DNA of 42,190 nt from Gemmatimonadales bacterium (GTDB lineage Bacteria; Gemmatimonadota; Gemmatimonadetes; Gemmatimonadales; GWC2-71-9): NCBI GenBank assembly GCA_030699545.1, contig JAUYMC010000029.1, positions 1-42,190 of the forward strand, given 5' to 3'. The translations under genes were made by a program, and so were the position numbers. Positions 9,579-17,622 of the stretch are shown here, piece by piece. How positions within the stretch are numbered: position 1 is the first letter of the stretch; each line of letters opens with the position of its first letter. Under the pieces are notes generated by a model that saw only the letters and a list, made by a program, of their open reading frames with translations, searched no databases and had not been told where the DNA came from.

Positions 9579-10388
9579 ATGGCGACGATGACTGAACCGC
9601 ACGTGAAAACGCTCATCCAATACCGCGTGGAGGACGGGCTCGCGATCATCGAGCTCGACGATCCCCCGGCGAATACGTATACGTACGAGATGATGCGCCA
9701 GATCGACGAGGCGGTCCTCAAGGCCCGCTTCGACGACGGCGTGTACGTCATCGTGATCCGCGGCAAGGGCGAGAAGTTCTTCTCAGCGGGCGCGAACATT
9801 GCGTACCTCAACAGCATCACGCCCCGGTACAAGTACTTCTTCTGTCTGCACGCCAACGAAACGCTGAACCGGCTCGAGCAGACGCCCAAACTGACGATCG
9901 CCGCGCTCAACGGGCACACCGTCGGCGGCGGGCTCGAGATCGCGATGGCGTGCGATCTCCGCCTCGCCAAGCAGAACGCCGGCAAGATCGGCCTGCCCGA
10001 GGTGAACCTCGGCGTGCTTCCCGGCACCGGCGGTACCCAGCGCCTCGCGCGGATCGTCGGGAAATCGCTCGCCATCGAGCTGATGGTGAAGGGCGAGACG
10101 TTCTCGTTCGAGCGCGCCACGGAGCTCGGCCTGGTCAACGACGTCTTCCCTGCCGATTCCTACTGGGAGCAGGTGATTCTGTACGCCCGGCAATTCTGCC
10201 CGCCGCACAAGGCGTCGAAGGCGGTCGGCTTGATCAAGCGGGCGGTGCAGTCGGGGGCCGAAGTGCCGTTCGAGTCGGGCCTCGCGATCGAGCGCGAGCT
10301 GCAGCAGCAGCTGTTCCAGAGCGAGGACGCGAAGGAAGGCATCGCCGCCTACACCGAGAAGCGCGTGGCGGAGTTCAAGGGGAAGTGA
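9579..10388 (+). CDS. Enoyl-CoA hydratase (PaaF-like crotonase)
   Basis: The 269-residue crotonase-family enzyme has the oxyanion-hole motifs 'KFFSAGANIAYL' and 'ALNGHTVGGGLEIAMACDLRLA'. Both catalytic glutamates are present, in 'GGGLEIA' and in 'GLPEVNLGVLPGTGGTQRL', so it should be a true hydratase adding water to a 2-enoyl-CoA. It follows the repressor by 6 nt, and its TGA is nested with the GTG of the aldehyde dehydrogenase gene. In a phenylacetate-type pathway this would be the PaaF step, but substrate specificity cannot be read from sequence. Confidence 0.88.
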   Translation: MATMTEPHVKTLIQYRVEDGLAIIELDDPPANTYTYEMMRQIDEAVLKARFDDGVYVIVIRGKGEKFFSAGANIAYLNSITPRYKYFFCLHANETLNRLEQTPKLTIAALNGHTVGGGLEIAMACDLRLAKQNAGKIGLPEVNLGVLPGTGGTQRLARIVGKSLAIELMVKGETFSFERATELGLVNDVFPADSYWEQVILYARQFCPPHKASKAVGLIKRAVQSGAEVPFESGLAIERELQQQLFQSEDAKEGIAAYTEKRVAEFKGK

Positions 10389-11818
10389 AGACCGACCTCT
10401 TCATTAATAACGAGTGGCGCCCCGCCACGTCCGGGAAACGGTTTCCCGTCGTCAATCCCGCGACGGAAGAAGTGCTGGCCGAAGTCGCGGCCGGAGACGC
10501 CGCCGACGTCGATACCGCGGTGCGGGCGGCGAAGGCCTGCTTTGAATCGCAAGCGTGGCGGGAGATGTCGGGGAGGAAGAGAGGGACACTCCTCTTTAAA
10601 GCGGCAGATCTGCTCGAAGCCCGGCTCGACGAAGTCGCCCGGCTGGAGACAGCACAGAACGGCAAGACGCTGTTCGAGTCGAAGATCGAAATCGGCATGG
10701 TGGTCAACACGCTGCGGTATTACGCAGGGTGGGCCGACAAGATCACGGGCGACACGCTGCCCGTCGAAGGGCCGTTCTTCACGTACACCCTGCGCGAGCC
10801 GATCGGCGTCGTCGGGGCGATCGTCCCCTGGAACTTTCCGCTGAACATCGCCAGCTGGAAATTCGCCCCCGCCCTCGCCGCCGGCTGCACGATGGTCCTC
10901 AAACCCGCCTCGGAGACGCCCCTCACCGCCCTGCTCTTCGCCGAGATCGCGCTCGAAGCGGGGCTGCCGGCGGGGGCCTTCAACGTCATCGCTGGCGGCG
11001 GGTCGACCGCGGGCGCCGCGCTCGTGCGCCATCCCGACGTGGACAAGATCTCGTTCACCGGCTCGACGGAAATCGGCCGCCAGATCATGAAGACGGCCGC
11101 CGACACGAACAAGCGCGTGACGCTCGAGCTGGGCGGCAAGAGCCCCAACATCATCTTTGCCGACGCCGATCTGAAAGCCGCCGTCCGCGGCGCCCAGACC
11201 GGCATTTTTTACGGCAAGGGGGAAGTCTGCGCGGCGGGGTCACGGCTCCTGGTCGAGAAGTCCGTGCATGCGCAGGTGATCGAGCAGCTCGCCGAGGGCG
11301 CCAAGAAGCTGACGCCCGGAGATCCCCTCGATAAGAACACCCGCATGGGGGCCCTCGTCTCCAAGAAGCAGCAGGAGACGGTCCTCTCCTACATCCAGAA
11401 GGGTGTGGACGAAGGAGCCCGGCTGGTGGCCGGCGGCAAAGCGGCGAAGCCCAACGGTAGGGGCTACTACGTGGAAGCGACGGTCTTCGACGCCGTGCAG
11501 CCCGAGATGACGATCGCGCGCGAAGAGATCTTCGGCCCGGTGCTGGCCGTGCTGACGTTCGACGACTTCGAGCAGGGCGTGCAGCTCGCGAACCAGACGA
11601 TCTACGGCCTCGCGGCGGGCATCTGGACGAAGGACATCCAGAAGGCCCATCGAACGGCCAAAGCGATCCGCGCCGGCACGGTGTGGATCAATTCGTACAA
11701 CTCCTACGATTCGGGGGCGCCGTTCGGCGGCTTCAAGGCGTCTGGATTCGGGCGTGACCTGGGCCGCGAAGCGATCGAGGGATATCTCGAGACCAAGACT
11801 GTGTGGGTCGCATTGTGA
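10385..11818 (+). CDS. NAD(P)-dependent aldehyde dehydrogenase
   Basis: The 477-residue protein starts at a GTG overlapping the upstream TGA (GTGA). It shows the aldehyde dehydrogenase signature: 'PWNFPLNIASWKFAPALAAGCTMVLKP' (cofactor binding), 'FTGSTEIGR', the catalytic glutamate in 'ELGGKSPN', the catalytic cysteine in 'GEVCAAGSR' and 'EEIFGPVLAV'. It resembles betaine-aldehyde-type dehydrogenases. In this operon it could oxidise a ring-opened CoA-bound semialdehyde, as BoxD or the PaaZ aldehyde domain do, but it is shorter than either and its substrate is unproven. Confidence 0.9.
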   Translation: MKTDLFINNEWRPATSGKRFPVVNPATEEVLAEVAAGDAADVDTAVRAAKACFESQAWREMSGRKRGTLLFKAADLLEARLDEVARLETAQNGKTLFESKIEIGMVVNTLRYYAGWADKITGDTLPVEGPFFTYTLREPIGVVGAIVPWNFPLNIASWKFAPALAAGCTMVLKPASETPLTALLFAEIALEAGLPAGAFNVIAGGGSTAGAALVRHPDVDKISFTGSTEIGRQIMKTAADTNKRVTLELGGKSPNIIFADADLKAAVRGAQTGIFYGKGEVCAAGSRLLVEKSVHAQVIEQLAEGAKKLTPGDPLDKNTRMGALVSKKQQETVLSYIQKGVDEGARLVAGGKAAKPNGRGYYVEATVFDAVQPEMTIAREEIFGPVLAVLTFDDFEQGVQLANQTIYGLAAGIWTKDIQKAHRTAKAIRAGTVWINSYNSYDSGAPFGGFKASGFGRDLGREAIEGYLETKTVWVAL

Positions 11819-12990
11819 CGGAAGCCTTCATCACGGCCGCGCTGCGCACGCCCGTCGGAAGGCACGGTGGGTCGCTTGCCGGCGTGCGCCCGGATGACCT
11901 CGCGGCAGTTGCGATAAAGGCGGTCGTCGAGCGAGCGAACGTCGATCCGTTGACCATTGACGATGTCATTCTCGGGTGTGCTAATCAGGCGGGCGAAGAC
12001 AACCGCAACGTCGCCCGGATGGCGCTGTTGCTCGCGGGCCTTCCGGTGGAAGTGCCGGGTCAGACAGTGAACCGGCTGTGCGGCTCCGGGCTGCAGGCGG
12101 TCGCCAGCGCCGCGCAGGCGATCAAGGCGGGCGAGGGCACGACGTTCATCGCCGGCGGCGTGGAGAGCATGACGCGGGCGCCGTACGTGATGCTCAAACC
12201 GGGCGAGCCGTGGAGCCGCCGGACCCCCGAAGTGGCGGACACGACCGTCGGCTGGCGCTTCACCAATCCCCGCTTGAAGACAGCATGGACCATCCCGCTC
12301 GGCGAGACGGCGGAGGTCGTGGCGGCGCGATACAAGATCAGTCGTGCCGAGCAGGATGCGTTTGCCGTGGAGAGCCAGCGGCGGGCCGAGCAGGCCCTGC
12401 GGGACTGCGTTTTCACCGACGAGATCGTGCCGGTGCCCCTGCCCGACGGGTCGATGTTCGCGAAAGACGAATACCCGCGGGCAGGGACCACGCTCGAGTC
12501 GGTCGCGAGGCTCAAACCGGCCTTCAAGAAGGATGGCACGGTCACGGCGGCGAGCGCGAGCGGCATCAACGATGGCGCGGCGGCGCTCCTGGTAACGGCC
12601 GTCCGGCCGTCCGGCCGTCCGGCCGTTGCCCGAATCGTCACGACCGCCGTGGCGGGCGTGGATCCGAGCTGCATGGGTCTGGGACCGATCCCCGCCACGA
12701 ACAAGGCGCTCGCGCGTGCGGGCCTGACGATCGATCAAATCGACCTCGTCGAGCTGAACGAGGCCTTCGCGGCCCAGGCGATCGCGTGCATCCGCGAGCT
12801 CCGGCTCGATCCCGCCAAGGTCAACATCTACGGCGGCGGCATCGCGCTCGGCCATCCGCTCGGTTGCACGGGCGCGAAGTTGTTAACGACTCTCGTTCAC
12901 GCCTTACATCGTACGAAGTCTTCCTACGGTTTATGCACCATGTGCATCGGCGTCGGCCAGGGCATCGCCATGATCGTGGCGCGCGTCTGA
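11815..12990 (+). CDS. Acetyl-CoA acyltransferase / thiolase (PaaJ-like)
   Basis: The 391-residue thiolase splits 3-oxoacyl-CoA (perhaps 3-oxoadipyl-CoA) with CoA. It has the acyl-accepting cysteine in 'NRLCGSG' (about residue 87), 'ELNEAFAAQA', the histidine in 'GGGIALGHPLGCTGA' and the C-terminal catalytic cysteine in 'CIGVGQG'. The GTG start overlaps the stop of the dehydrogenase gene. Three tandem 8-bp units at 12601-12624 (GTCCGGCC) encode 'VRPSGRPA' in a loop; total length stays normal. It overlaps the next gene by one base (TGATG). Confidence 0.92.
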   Translation: MTEAFITAALRTPVGRHGGSLAGVRPDDLAAVAIKAVVERANVDPLTIDDVILGCANQAGEDNRNVARMALLLAGLPVEVPGQTVNRLCGSGLQAVASAAQAIKAGEGTTFIAGGVESMTRAPYVMLKPGEPWSRRTPEVADTTVGWRFTNPRLKTAWTIPLGETAEVVAARYKISRAEQDAFAVESQRRAEQALRDCVFTDEIVPVPLPDGSMFAKDEYPRAGTTLESVARLKPAFKKDGTVTAASASGINDGAAALLVTAVRPSGRPAVARIVTTAVAGVDPSCMGLGPIPATNKALARAGLTIDQIDLVELNEAFAAQAIACIRELRLDPAKVNIYGGGIALGHPLGCTGAKLLTTLVHALHRTKSSYGLCTMCIGVGQGIAMIVARV

Positions 12991-13727
12991 TGGCGGCCTT
13001 TGAGCGCGTGCTGGTGGAAATCGCCGATGGGATCGGGACGATCACGCTCAACCGGCCCGACAAGCTCAACGCGGTGGATCCGGAGACCTGCGAAGACCTG
13101 ATCGCGGCCCTGCGCATGCTGGCCGGGGCCGAGGCCGTGCGGGTCATGATCATCACGGGGGCGGGCCGGGCTTTCTGCGCCGGAGCCGATCTGCGCATCC
13201 TCGAGGCGCAGGGACCGGCCTTGGTGGCGGCGGGTAAAGAAATTGCGCTCACGATCCGGGCCGCTCCCAAGCCGGTGCTGGCGGCGGTGAATGGGACGGC
13301 CGCGGGAGGAGGCGCCAATCTGGCGCTGGCGTGCGACTACCGCCTCGCGTCGGATGGCGCGTCGATCGGCCAGGTGTTTCACAAGCTCGGCTTGGGCCTC
13401 GATTGGGGTGGCGCGTACTTCCTGCCGCGGCTCGCCGGCGTGTCGAAGTCGCTCGAGCTCGTGTGGAGCGCGCGCATGGTCCCGGCTGCCGAAGCGCTCG
13501 CGCTGGGGCTGTTCGATCGCGTGGTCCCCGCCGCCGATCTCGCGGCGGAGGCGAGGGCCCTGGCCGGACGCTGGGCGGCGATGCCGCCGCTCGCCGTCCG
13601 CAAGACGAAGGACGCGCTGTACCGGTCCGAGCGCAGCACGCTCGCCGCCATGCTGGATATCGAAATCGCCGATCAAACCGAGCTCTTTGCCACCGCCGAA
13701 GCGCGCCAACTGATGAGGAGCCGCTGA
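12990..13727 (+). CDS. Crotonase-family isomerase (PaaG-like)
   Basis: The 245-residue protein has crotonase motifs 'NRPDKLNAVD', 'GRAFCAGADLRIL' and 'AAGGGANLALACDYRLAS'. The two glutamates of true hydratases are missing ('GGGANLA' and 'FHKLGLGLDWGGAYFLPRLAG'). The aspartate in 'GLGLDWGG' corresponds to the position used by PaaG (ring 1,2-epoxyphenylacetyl-CoA isomerase) and related enoyl-CoA isomerases. It sits directly before the oxygenase gene, which fits processing of an aromatic-CoA epoxide. It overlaps both neighbours by one base. Confidence 0.8.
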   Translation: MAAFERVLVEIADGIGTITLNRPDKLNAVDPETCEDLIAALRMLAGAEAVRVMIITGAGRAFCAGADLRILEAQGPALVAAGKEIALTIRAAPKPVLAAVNGTAAGGGANLALACDYRLASDGASIGQVFHKLGLGLDWGGAYFLPRLAGVSKSLELVWSARMVPAAEALALGLFDRVVPAADLAAEARALAGRWAAMPPLAVRKTKDALYRSERSTLAAMLDIEIADQTELFATAEARQLMRSR

Positions 13728-14848
13728 TGGTCCGCAAACTCCACAACTTCGACGACTGGATCGACTACTTCCGCTACTGGCAGGATTCCATCGGGCTGCC
13801 GCAGGGCGATCTTCGCAAATACTCCTTCGACGCCAAGTTCGGCGATCCCGAGGTACCGCACATCGAGTTCGGCCATTACAAGGGTAACCGCAAGTGGCCG
13901 ACGGTGATGCACATCCCCGATCAGCGCATCCGGGATGCGCTGCTCAATCTCATCGTCTATCAGGGCGACACCGAGTTCGCTTCGGTCGAGCAGCAGCGCA
14001 ACCTGCTCCATCACGCGCCCTCCGACTACGACCTGCTGTCGCTGCAGCGCGTGATGACCGAGGAGATGCGCCACGGCTGGCAGATGTCGTATCTGCTGTG
14101 CCAGCATTTCGGCGACGAGGGCAAGCGCGAAGCCGCCAAGTTGCTGGAGCGCCGCGCCGACGAAGGCGAGCGGCTGCTCGGCTCGTTCAACGAGATCGTC
14201 GACAACTGGCTCGACTTCTTCACCTACACGCAGTACATCGACCGCGACGGCAAGTTCCAGCTCAAGATGCTGTCGGTGTCGAGCTTCGATCCGCTCGCGC
14301 GCTCGATGGGGCCGATGCTGAAAGAGGAGTCCTACCACCTCGGTACGGGCAACAACGGCCTGCTGCGCATCGTGAAGGCGGGCAAGATGCCGCCGGACGT
14401 CATCCAGCGGTTCTTCTACAAGTGGATTCCGACCGCGTTCGACCTGTTCGGGACCGACAACTCGTCGTCCGCGCACTGGGCCTACGTCTGGGGCCTCAAG
14501 GGCCGCTACGACGAGCGGGAGAACGTGCAGGAACCGGACAAGGCGAAGCTCAACGAGTACGCCCGGGGTCTCTATCGCCAGGAGATCGTCAAGCTCATCG
14601 AGCGGCTCAACATGTTCATCCCCGAGCGCGAACGGCAGCTGAAGGTGCCCGATCTCAAGTTCAACCGCCGGATCGGCCTGCACGCGCACCAGTATTTCAC
14701 GGTGGACGGAGAGCCGATCGACGCCGCGAAGTATCCGGCGTATCTGGCGGAGGTCCTCCCCCGTCCCGAGGACATCGCGATCGTGCACGACATCGAACGA
14801 GAGCCGGACTGGATCGAGCCCAAGAAAGCGGACAGCCGAGAGCAGTGA
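13727..14848 (+). CDS. BoxB/PaaA-like diiron aromatic-CoA oxygenase
   Basis: The 373-residue ferritin-like oxygenase carries diiron ligand motifs 'VYQGDTEFASVEQQRN', 'MTEEMRHGWQMSYLL' (ExxRH) and 'MLKEESYHLGTG' (ExxYH). Other stretches such as 'DRDGKFQLKMLSVSSFDPLARSMGPML' resemble BoxB (benzoyl-CoA 2,3-epoxidase) more than PaaA. It is about 100 residues shorter than BoxB, mainly at the N-terminus and C-terminus. AGGAG precedes the ATG, which overlaps the upstream TGA. No reductase (BoxA/PaaE) or PaaB-D subunits are nearby, so electron donors must be encoded elsewhere. The exact aromatic substrate is open. Confidence 0.75.
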   Translation: MVRKLHNFDDWIDYFRYWQDSIGLPQGDLRKYSFDAKFGDPEVPHIEFGHYKGNRKWPTVMHIPDQRIRDALLNLIVYQGDTEFASVEQQRNLLHHAPSDYDLLSLQRVMTEEMRHGWQMSYLLCQHFGDEGKREAAKLLERRADEGERLLGSFNEIVDNWLDFFTYTQYIDRDGKFQLKMLSVSSFDPLARSMGPMLKEESYHLGTGNNGLLRIVKAGKMPPDVIQRFFYKWIPTAFDLFGTDNSSSAHWAYVWGLKGRYDERENVQEPDKAKLNEYARGLYRQEIVKLIERLNMFIPERERQLKVPDLKFNRRIGLHAHQYFTVDGEPIDAAKYPAYLAEVLPRPEDIAIVHDIEREPDWIEPKKADSREQ

Positions 14849-15534
14849 AGCCGCTCGTCATCGCGCACCGGGGCGCCTCCGGCATCGAGCTGGAGAACTC
14901 CCTTGCCGCCCTGCGCGCCGCCGGTCCGCAGGGCGCCGATGGCGTGGAGCTCGACGTCCACGCGACCGCGGACGGGGAGCTGATCGTCCACCACGACGGC
15001 ATCATCGGCGACGTGCAGATCCCCCTCGTGCGCGCGCGCGAGGTCATGGCGTTGCGGCTCTCGAACGGCGAGCCGCTGCCGACGCTGGCGCAGGCCCTGG
15101 ACACCATCGGGCCGCGGCTCGAGGTCTTCGTCGAGGTGAAGACACTCGATCCCAAGTGGGACGATCAGCTGCTCGCCACGCTCGACCGCGGTCCGAACCC
15201 GCATGGCTACGCCGTGCACAGCTTTGCCTTCCACGTCGTCCGCCGGCTGGGCGAGAAGCGGCCGGACCTTCCGCGGGGCCTGTTGTCGGAGGTTTACACG
15301 AAGATGCCGCGGAAATCGCTCCAGGACGCCGCGGCGAATACGCTGTGGCAGGAACGTGCGACCGTCGATGAGCCGCTGATCCGCACCGTCCAGGCGATCG
15401 GCGCCCGGGTGTTCGTCTGGACAGTGGACGATCCGGCGGAGATGTCGCAGCTCATCGGGTGGGGCGCGGACGGGATCTGCACCAACTACCCCGATCGGGC
15501 CCGCCAGGCCGTGGACAAGATTCAGGCAGCATGA
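14845..15534 (+). CDS. Glycerophosphodiester phosphodiesterase family protein
   Basis: The 229-residue TIM-barrel protein starts 'KPLVIAHRGASGIELENSLAALRAA'. The catalytic 'HRG', the metal-binding 'DGVELDVHATADGELIVHHD' and 'EVFVEVKT' are all present, and the C-terminal part reads 'VFVWTVDDPAEMSQLIGWGADGICTNYPD'. It should hydrolyse glycerophosphodiesters to glycerol 3-phosphate and an alcohol. There is no signal peptide, so it is cytoplasmic. The GTG start overlaps the oxygenase stop (GTGA), so it is firmly inside the aromatic operon, although its role there is not obvious. Confidence 0.88.
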   Translation: MKPLVIAHRGASGIELENSLAALRAAGPQGADGVELDVHATADGELIVHHDGIIGDVQIPLVRAREVMALRLSNGEPLPTLAQALDTIGPRLEVFVEVKTLDPKWDDQLLATLDRGPNPHGYAVHSFAFHVVRRLGEKRPDLPRGLLSEVYTKMPRKSLQDAAANTLWQERATVDEPLIRTVQAIGARVFVWTVDDPAEMSQLIGWGADGICTNYPDRARQAVDKIQAA

Positions 15535-16406
15535 CGCCCACACCCGCCGTCCGCCACGTGGCCGTCGTGGGGGCGGGCACGATGGGCCATGGCATCGCCT
15601 ACGTCGTCGCCGCCGCCGGATGCAGCGTGTGCCTGACCGATGCCCGCGCCGACGCCCTGCCCCAGGCGCGCGAGCGCATCGAAGCGCTGCTCGCCGGCGG
15701 GCTGAAACGCGGCAGGCTGACGGCCGATGACCAGGCCGGGATCCGCGCGCGTGTGCAGCTCGAGCCCGATCTCGACAGCGCCGTGACCGGCGCGGATGCC
15801 GTGATCGAAGCGGTTGTGGAGGATCTCCCGCTCAAGCAGCAGCTGTTTGCGCGCGTCGAGCAGGCGGCGAGCGCCGATGCGCTGCTCGTCACGAACACGT
15901 CATCGCTGTCGATTGCCCGCATCGCCACCGGCATGCGGGCGCCCGCGCGCCTGGTCGGGATGCACTTCTTCAATCCCGTGCATCAGATGAAGCTGGTCGA
16001 GATCGTCACGCACGGTGCCGAGGGAAGCTCAGCGGTGGCCGCCGAGCGCGCCGCCGCGTTCGCGCGCCAGCTCGGCAAGGAGCCGATCGTCGTGCGCGAC
16101 TCGCCAGGTTTCGCGTCGAGCCGCCTCGGCGTCGTGCTGGGACTCGAGGCGATGCGGATGCTCGAGCAGGGCGTGGCCAGCGCCGAGGACATCGACAAAG
16201 CGATGGAGCTGGGCTACAACCATCCGCTGGGGCCGCTCAAGCTCACCGATCTCGTGGGCCTCGATGTCCGGCTCGCGATCGCCGAGTACCTGCACGCGAT
16301 GCTCGGGGGACCGCAGTACGAGCCGCCGAAGATCCTGCGCGAGAAGGTGAAGAAGGGCGAGCTGGGGAAGAAGACGAGAAAGGGGTTCTACACCTGGAGC
16401 GACTGA
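15531..16406 (+). CDS. 3-hydroxyacyl-CoA dehydrogenase (PaaH/Hbd-like)
   Basis: The 291-residue enzyme oxidises 3-hydroxyacyl-CoA to 3-oxoacyl-CoA. It has the NAD-binding 'VAVVGAGTMGHGIAYVVAAAG' at the N-terminus, 'ADAVIEAVVEDLPLKQQLF', 'TNTSSLSI', the catalytic histidine region 'RLVGMHFFNPVHQMKLVEIV' and the C-terminal 'HPLGPLKLTDLVGLDVRLAI'. Length fits the single-domain type of butyryl-CoA and phenylacetate pathways. ATG overlaps the GDPD stop. With the crotonases and thiolase it completes a beta-oxidation set. Confidence 0.92.
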   Translation: MTPTPAVRHVAVVGAGTMGHGIAYVVAAAGCSVCLTDARADALPQARERIEALLAGGLKRGRLTADDQAGIRARVQLEPDLDSAVTGADAVIEAVVEDLPLKQQLFARVEQAASADALLVTNTSSLSIARIATGMRAPARLVGMHFFNPVHQMKLVEIVTHGAEGSSAVAAERAAAFARQLGKEPIVVRDSPGFASSRLGVVLGLEAMRMLEQGVASAEDIDKAMELGYNHPLGPLKLTDLVGLDVRLAIAEYLHAMLGGPQYEPPKILREKVKKGELGKKTRKGFYTWSD

Positions 16407-17272
16407 CCCGTATCACCGATGTCCACGTCCACATCCAGCCCTGGCGCCAGCTCAAGCCGCAGGTCCAGGACGCGATGCGCAAAGGGAAGGAAGCCCATTG
16501 GGAGCGGCTGATCTCCCTGATGGACGACCCGCGCGCCCTGCTCGAAGTGATGGACCAGTCGGGCGTCTGGCGCGTGGGTCTCGTCAACTATCCGAGCCCC
16601 GACGTCATGGGATTCGACGACTCCACCAACACCTTCGCCGCAAAGTACGCCCGGGCGAACCCCGAGCGGCTGTTGCCCTACGGCGGCGTGCATGCGCGCG
16701 ACACGACGGACCCGGCGGGGGATGTCGACCGGCTCGTCGACCTCGGCATTCGGCTGCTCAAAATCCACCCGCCCCATCAGGGCTTTCCGGCGAATGCCTA
16801 CACGGACGGCCTGGACGCCCTGGGCGCCATCTACCGGCGCTGCGAGGAGCGGCGACTTCCGGTGATGGTGCATACCGGCACGTCCATCTTCCCGGGCGCG
16901 CGATCGAAGTACGGCAATCCGATGGAGCTGGACGACGTGGCGATCGATTTCCCCGACCTGCGCCTCGTCATGGCGCACGGCGGCCGGCCCCTCTACATGG
17001 AAGAAGCGTTTTTCATTCTGCGACGGCACGCGAGCATCCGGCTCGATGTGTCGGGCATTCCCCCGCTCAGATTGTTGGACTACTTTCCCCGCCTCGTCGA
17101 GATCGGCGACCGGGTGCTGTGGGGCACCGACTGGCCCAGCCCGGGCGTCAAGGACCTGCGCCAGAACATCGAGCAGTTCCTCACGCTGCCGCTGAGTGAC
17201 GCGCACCGGCGGGCGATCCTCGAGACCAACGCCGCAGCCTTGTTTCCCATGGAGCCTCTTGATCATGCGTAG
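16403..17272 (+). CDS. Amidohydrolase_2-family metal-dependent hydrolase, likely CTG start
   Basis: The protein of about 289 residues is a TIM-barrel amidohydrolase/decarboxylase-like protein. The metal motif 'DVHVHIQPW' is close to the N-terminus, followed by 'LKIHPPHQGFPAN', 'PVMVHTGTSIFPGA', 'LVMAHGGRPLYMEEAF' and 'VLWGTDWPSPGV' (metal aspartate). The first ATG (16475) would delete the HxH metal ligands, and no ATG, GTG or TTG occurs in the proper place. CTG at 16403, nested with the upstream TGA like other starts in this operon, or CTG at 16394, with AGGGG 8 nt before it, are the candidates. Relatives include ACMSD and resorcylate decarboxylases. Confidence 0.8.
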   Translation: MTRITDVHVHIQPWRQLKPQVQDAMRKGKEAHWERLISLMDDPRALLEVMDQSGVWRVGLVNYPSPDVMGFDDSTNTFAAKYARANPERLLPYGGVHARDTTDPAGDVDRLVDLGIRLLKIHPPHQGFPANAYTDGLDALGAIYRRCEERRLPVMVHTGTSIFPGARSKYGNPMELDDVAIDFPDLRLVMAHGGRPLYMEEAFFILRRHASIRLDVSGIPPLRLLDYFPRLVEIGDRVLWGTDWPSPGVKDLRQNIEQFLTLPLSDAHRRAILETNAAALFPMEPLDHA

Positions 17273-17612
17273 CCTCTTGCTCCCGGTCTTCCTCCTGCTC
17301 CCCCTCGGACTGTCCGCCCAGGATTCGGCGCGCGCGGGCTGGATCCAGTTCGAGCAGTTCACGCTGCCCAACGGGTTGCAGGTCATTTACTCCGAGGACC
17401 ATTCGACGCCCATAGGCGTCGGCAAGGTGATGACCGTGACCGTGGCGGGCGTCGAGACGGTGACAGTGCCGGCGGGAACGTTCACCGCGTACCGGCTCGA
17501 GCTCGAAGGCATGCAGCTGCCGGTGGTGATCCACGTGAGCACCACCACGCCGCGCCGCGTGCTGCGGATCTCGCCCACGGGCGCGCCCATCGTCTTTCAA
17601 CTCGTGAAGTAG
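17265..17612 (+). CDS. Chimeric secreted protein: M16 protease start joined to an unrelated C-terminus
   Basis: The 115-residue reading frame begins with a signal peptide (MRSLLLPVFLLLPLGLSAQ) and then 'FEQFTLPNGLQVIYSEDHSTPI'. That is the hallmark start of secreted M16 (pitrilysin/insulinase-like) proteases. The HxxEH active site that should follow within about 30 residues is absent. Instead the chain continues as a short beta-rich segment 'VMTVTVAGVETVTVPAGTFTAYRLELEG', ending 'APIVFQLVK', like the end of a DUF3108-type protein. The simplest reading is an in-frame deletion joining two genes; assembly error is possible. It overlaps the upstream gene by 8 nt. Confidence 0.55.
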   Translation: MRSLLLPVFLLLPLGLSAQDSARAGWIQFEQFTLPNGLQVIYSEDHSTPIGVGKVMTVTVAGVETVTVPAGTFTAYRLELEGMQLPVVIHVSTTTPRRVLRISPTGAPIVFQLVK

Positions 17613-17622
17613 AGGACCTCTC

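Noticed and set aside
13673-14788. Long minus-strand frame opposite the BoxB-like gene
   Set aside because: Shadow of a high-GC gene; no start signals or protein motifs.
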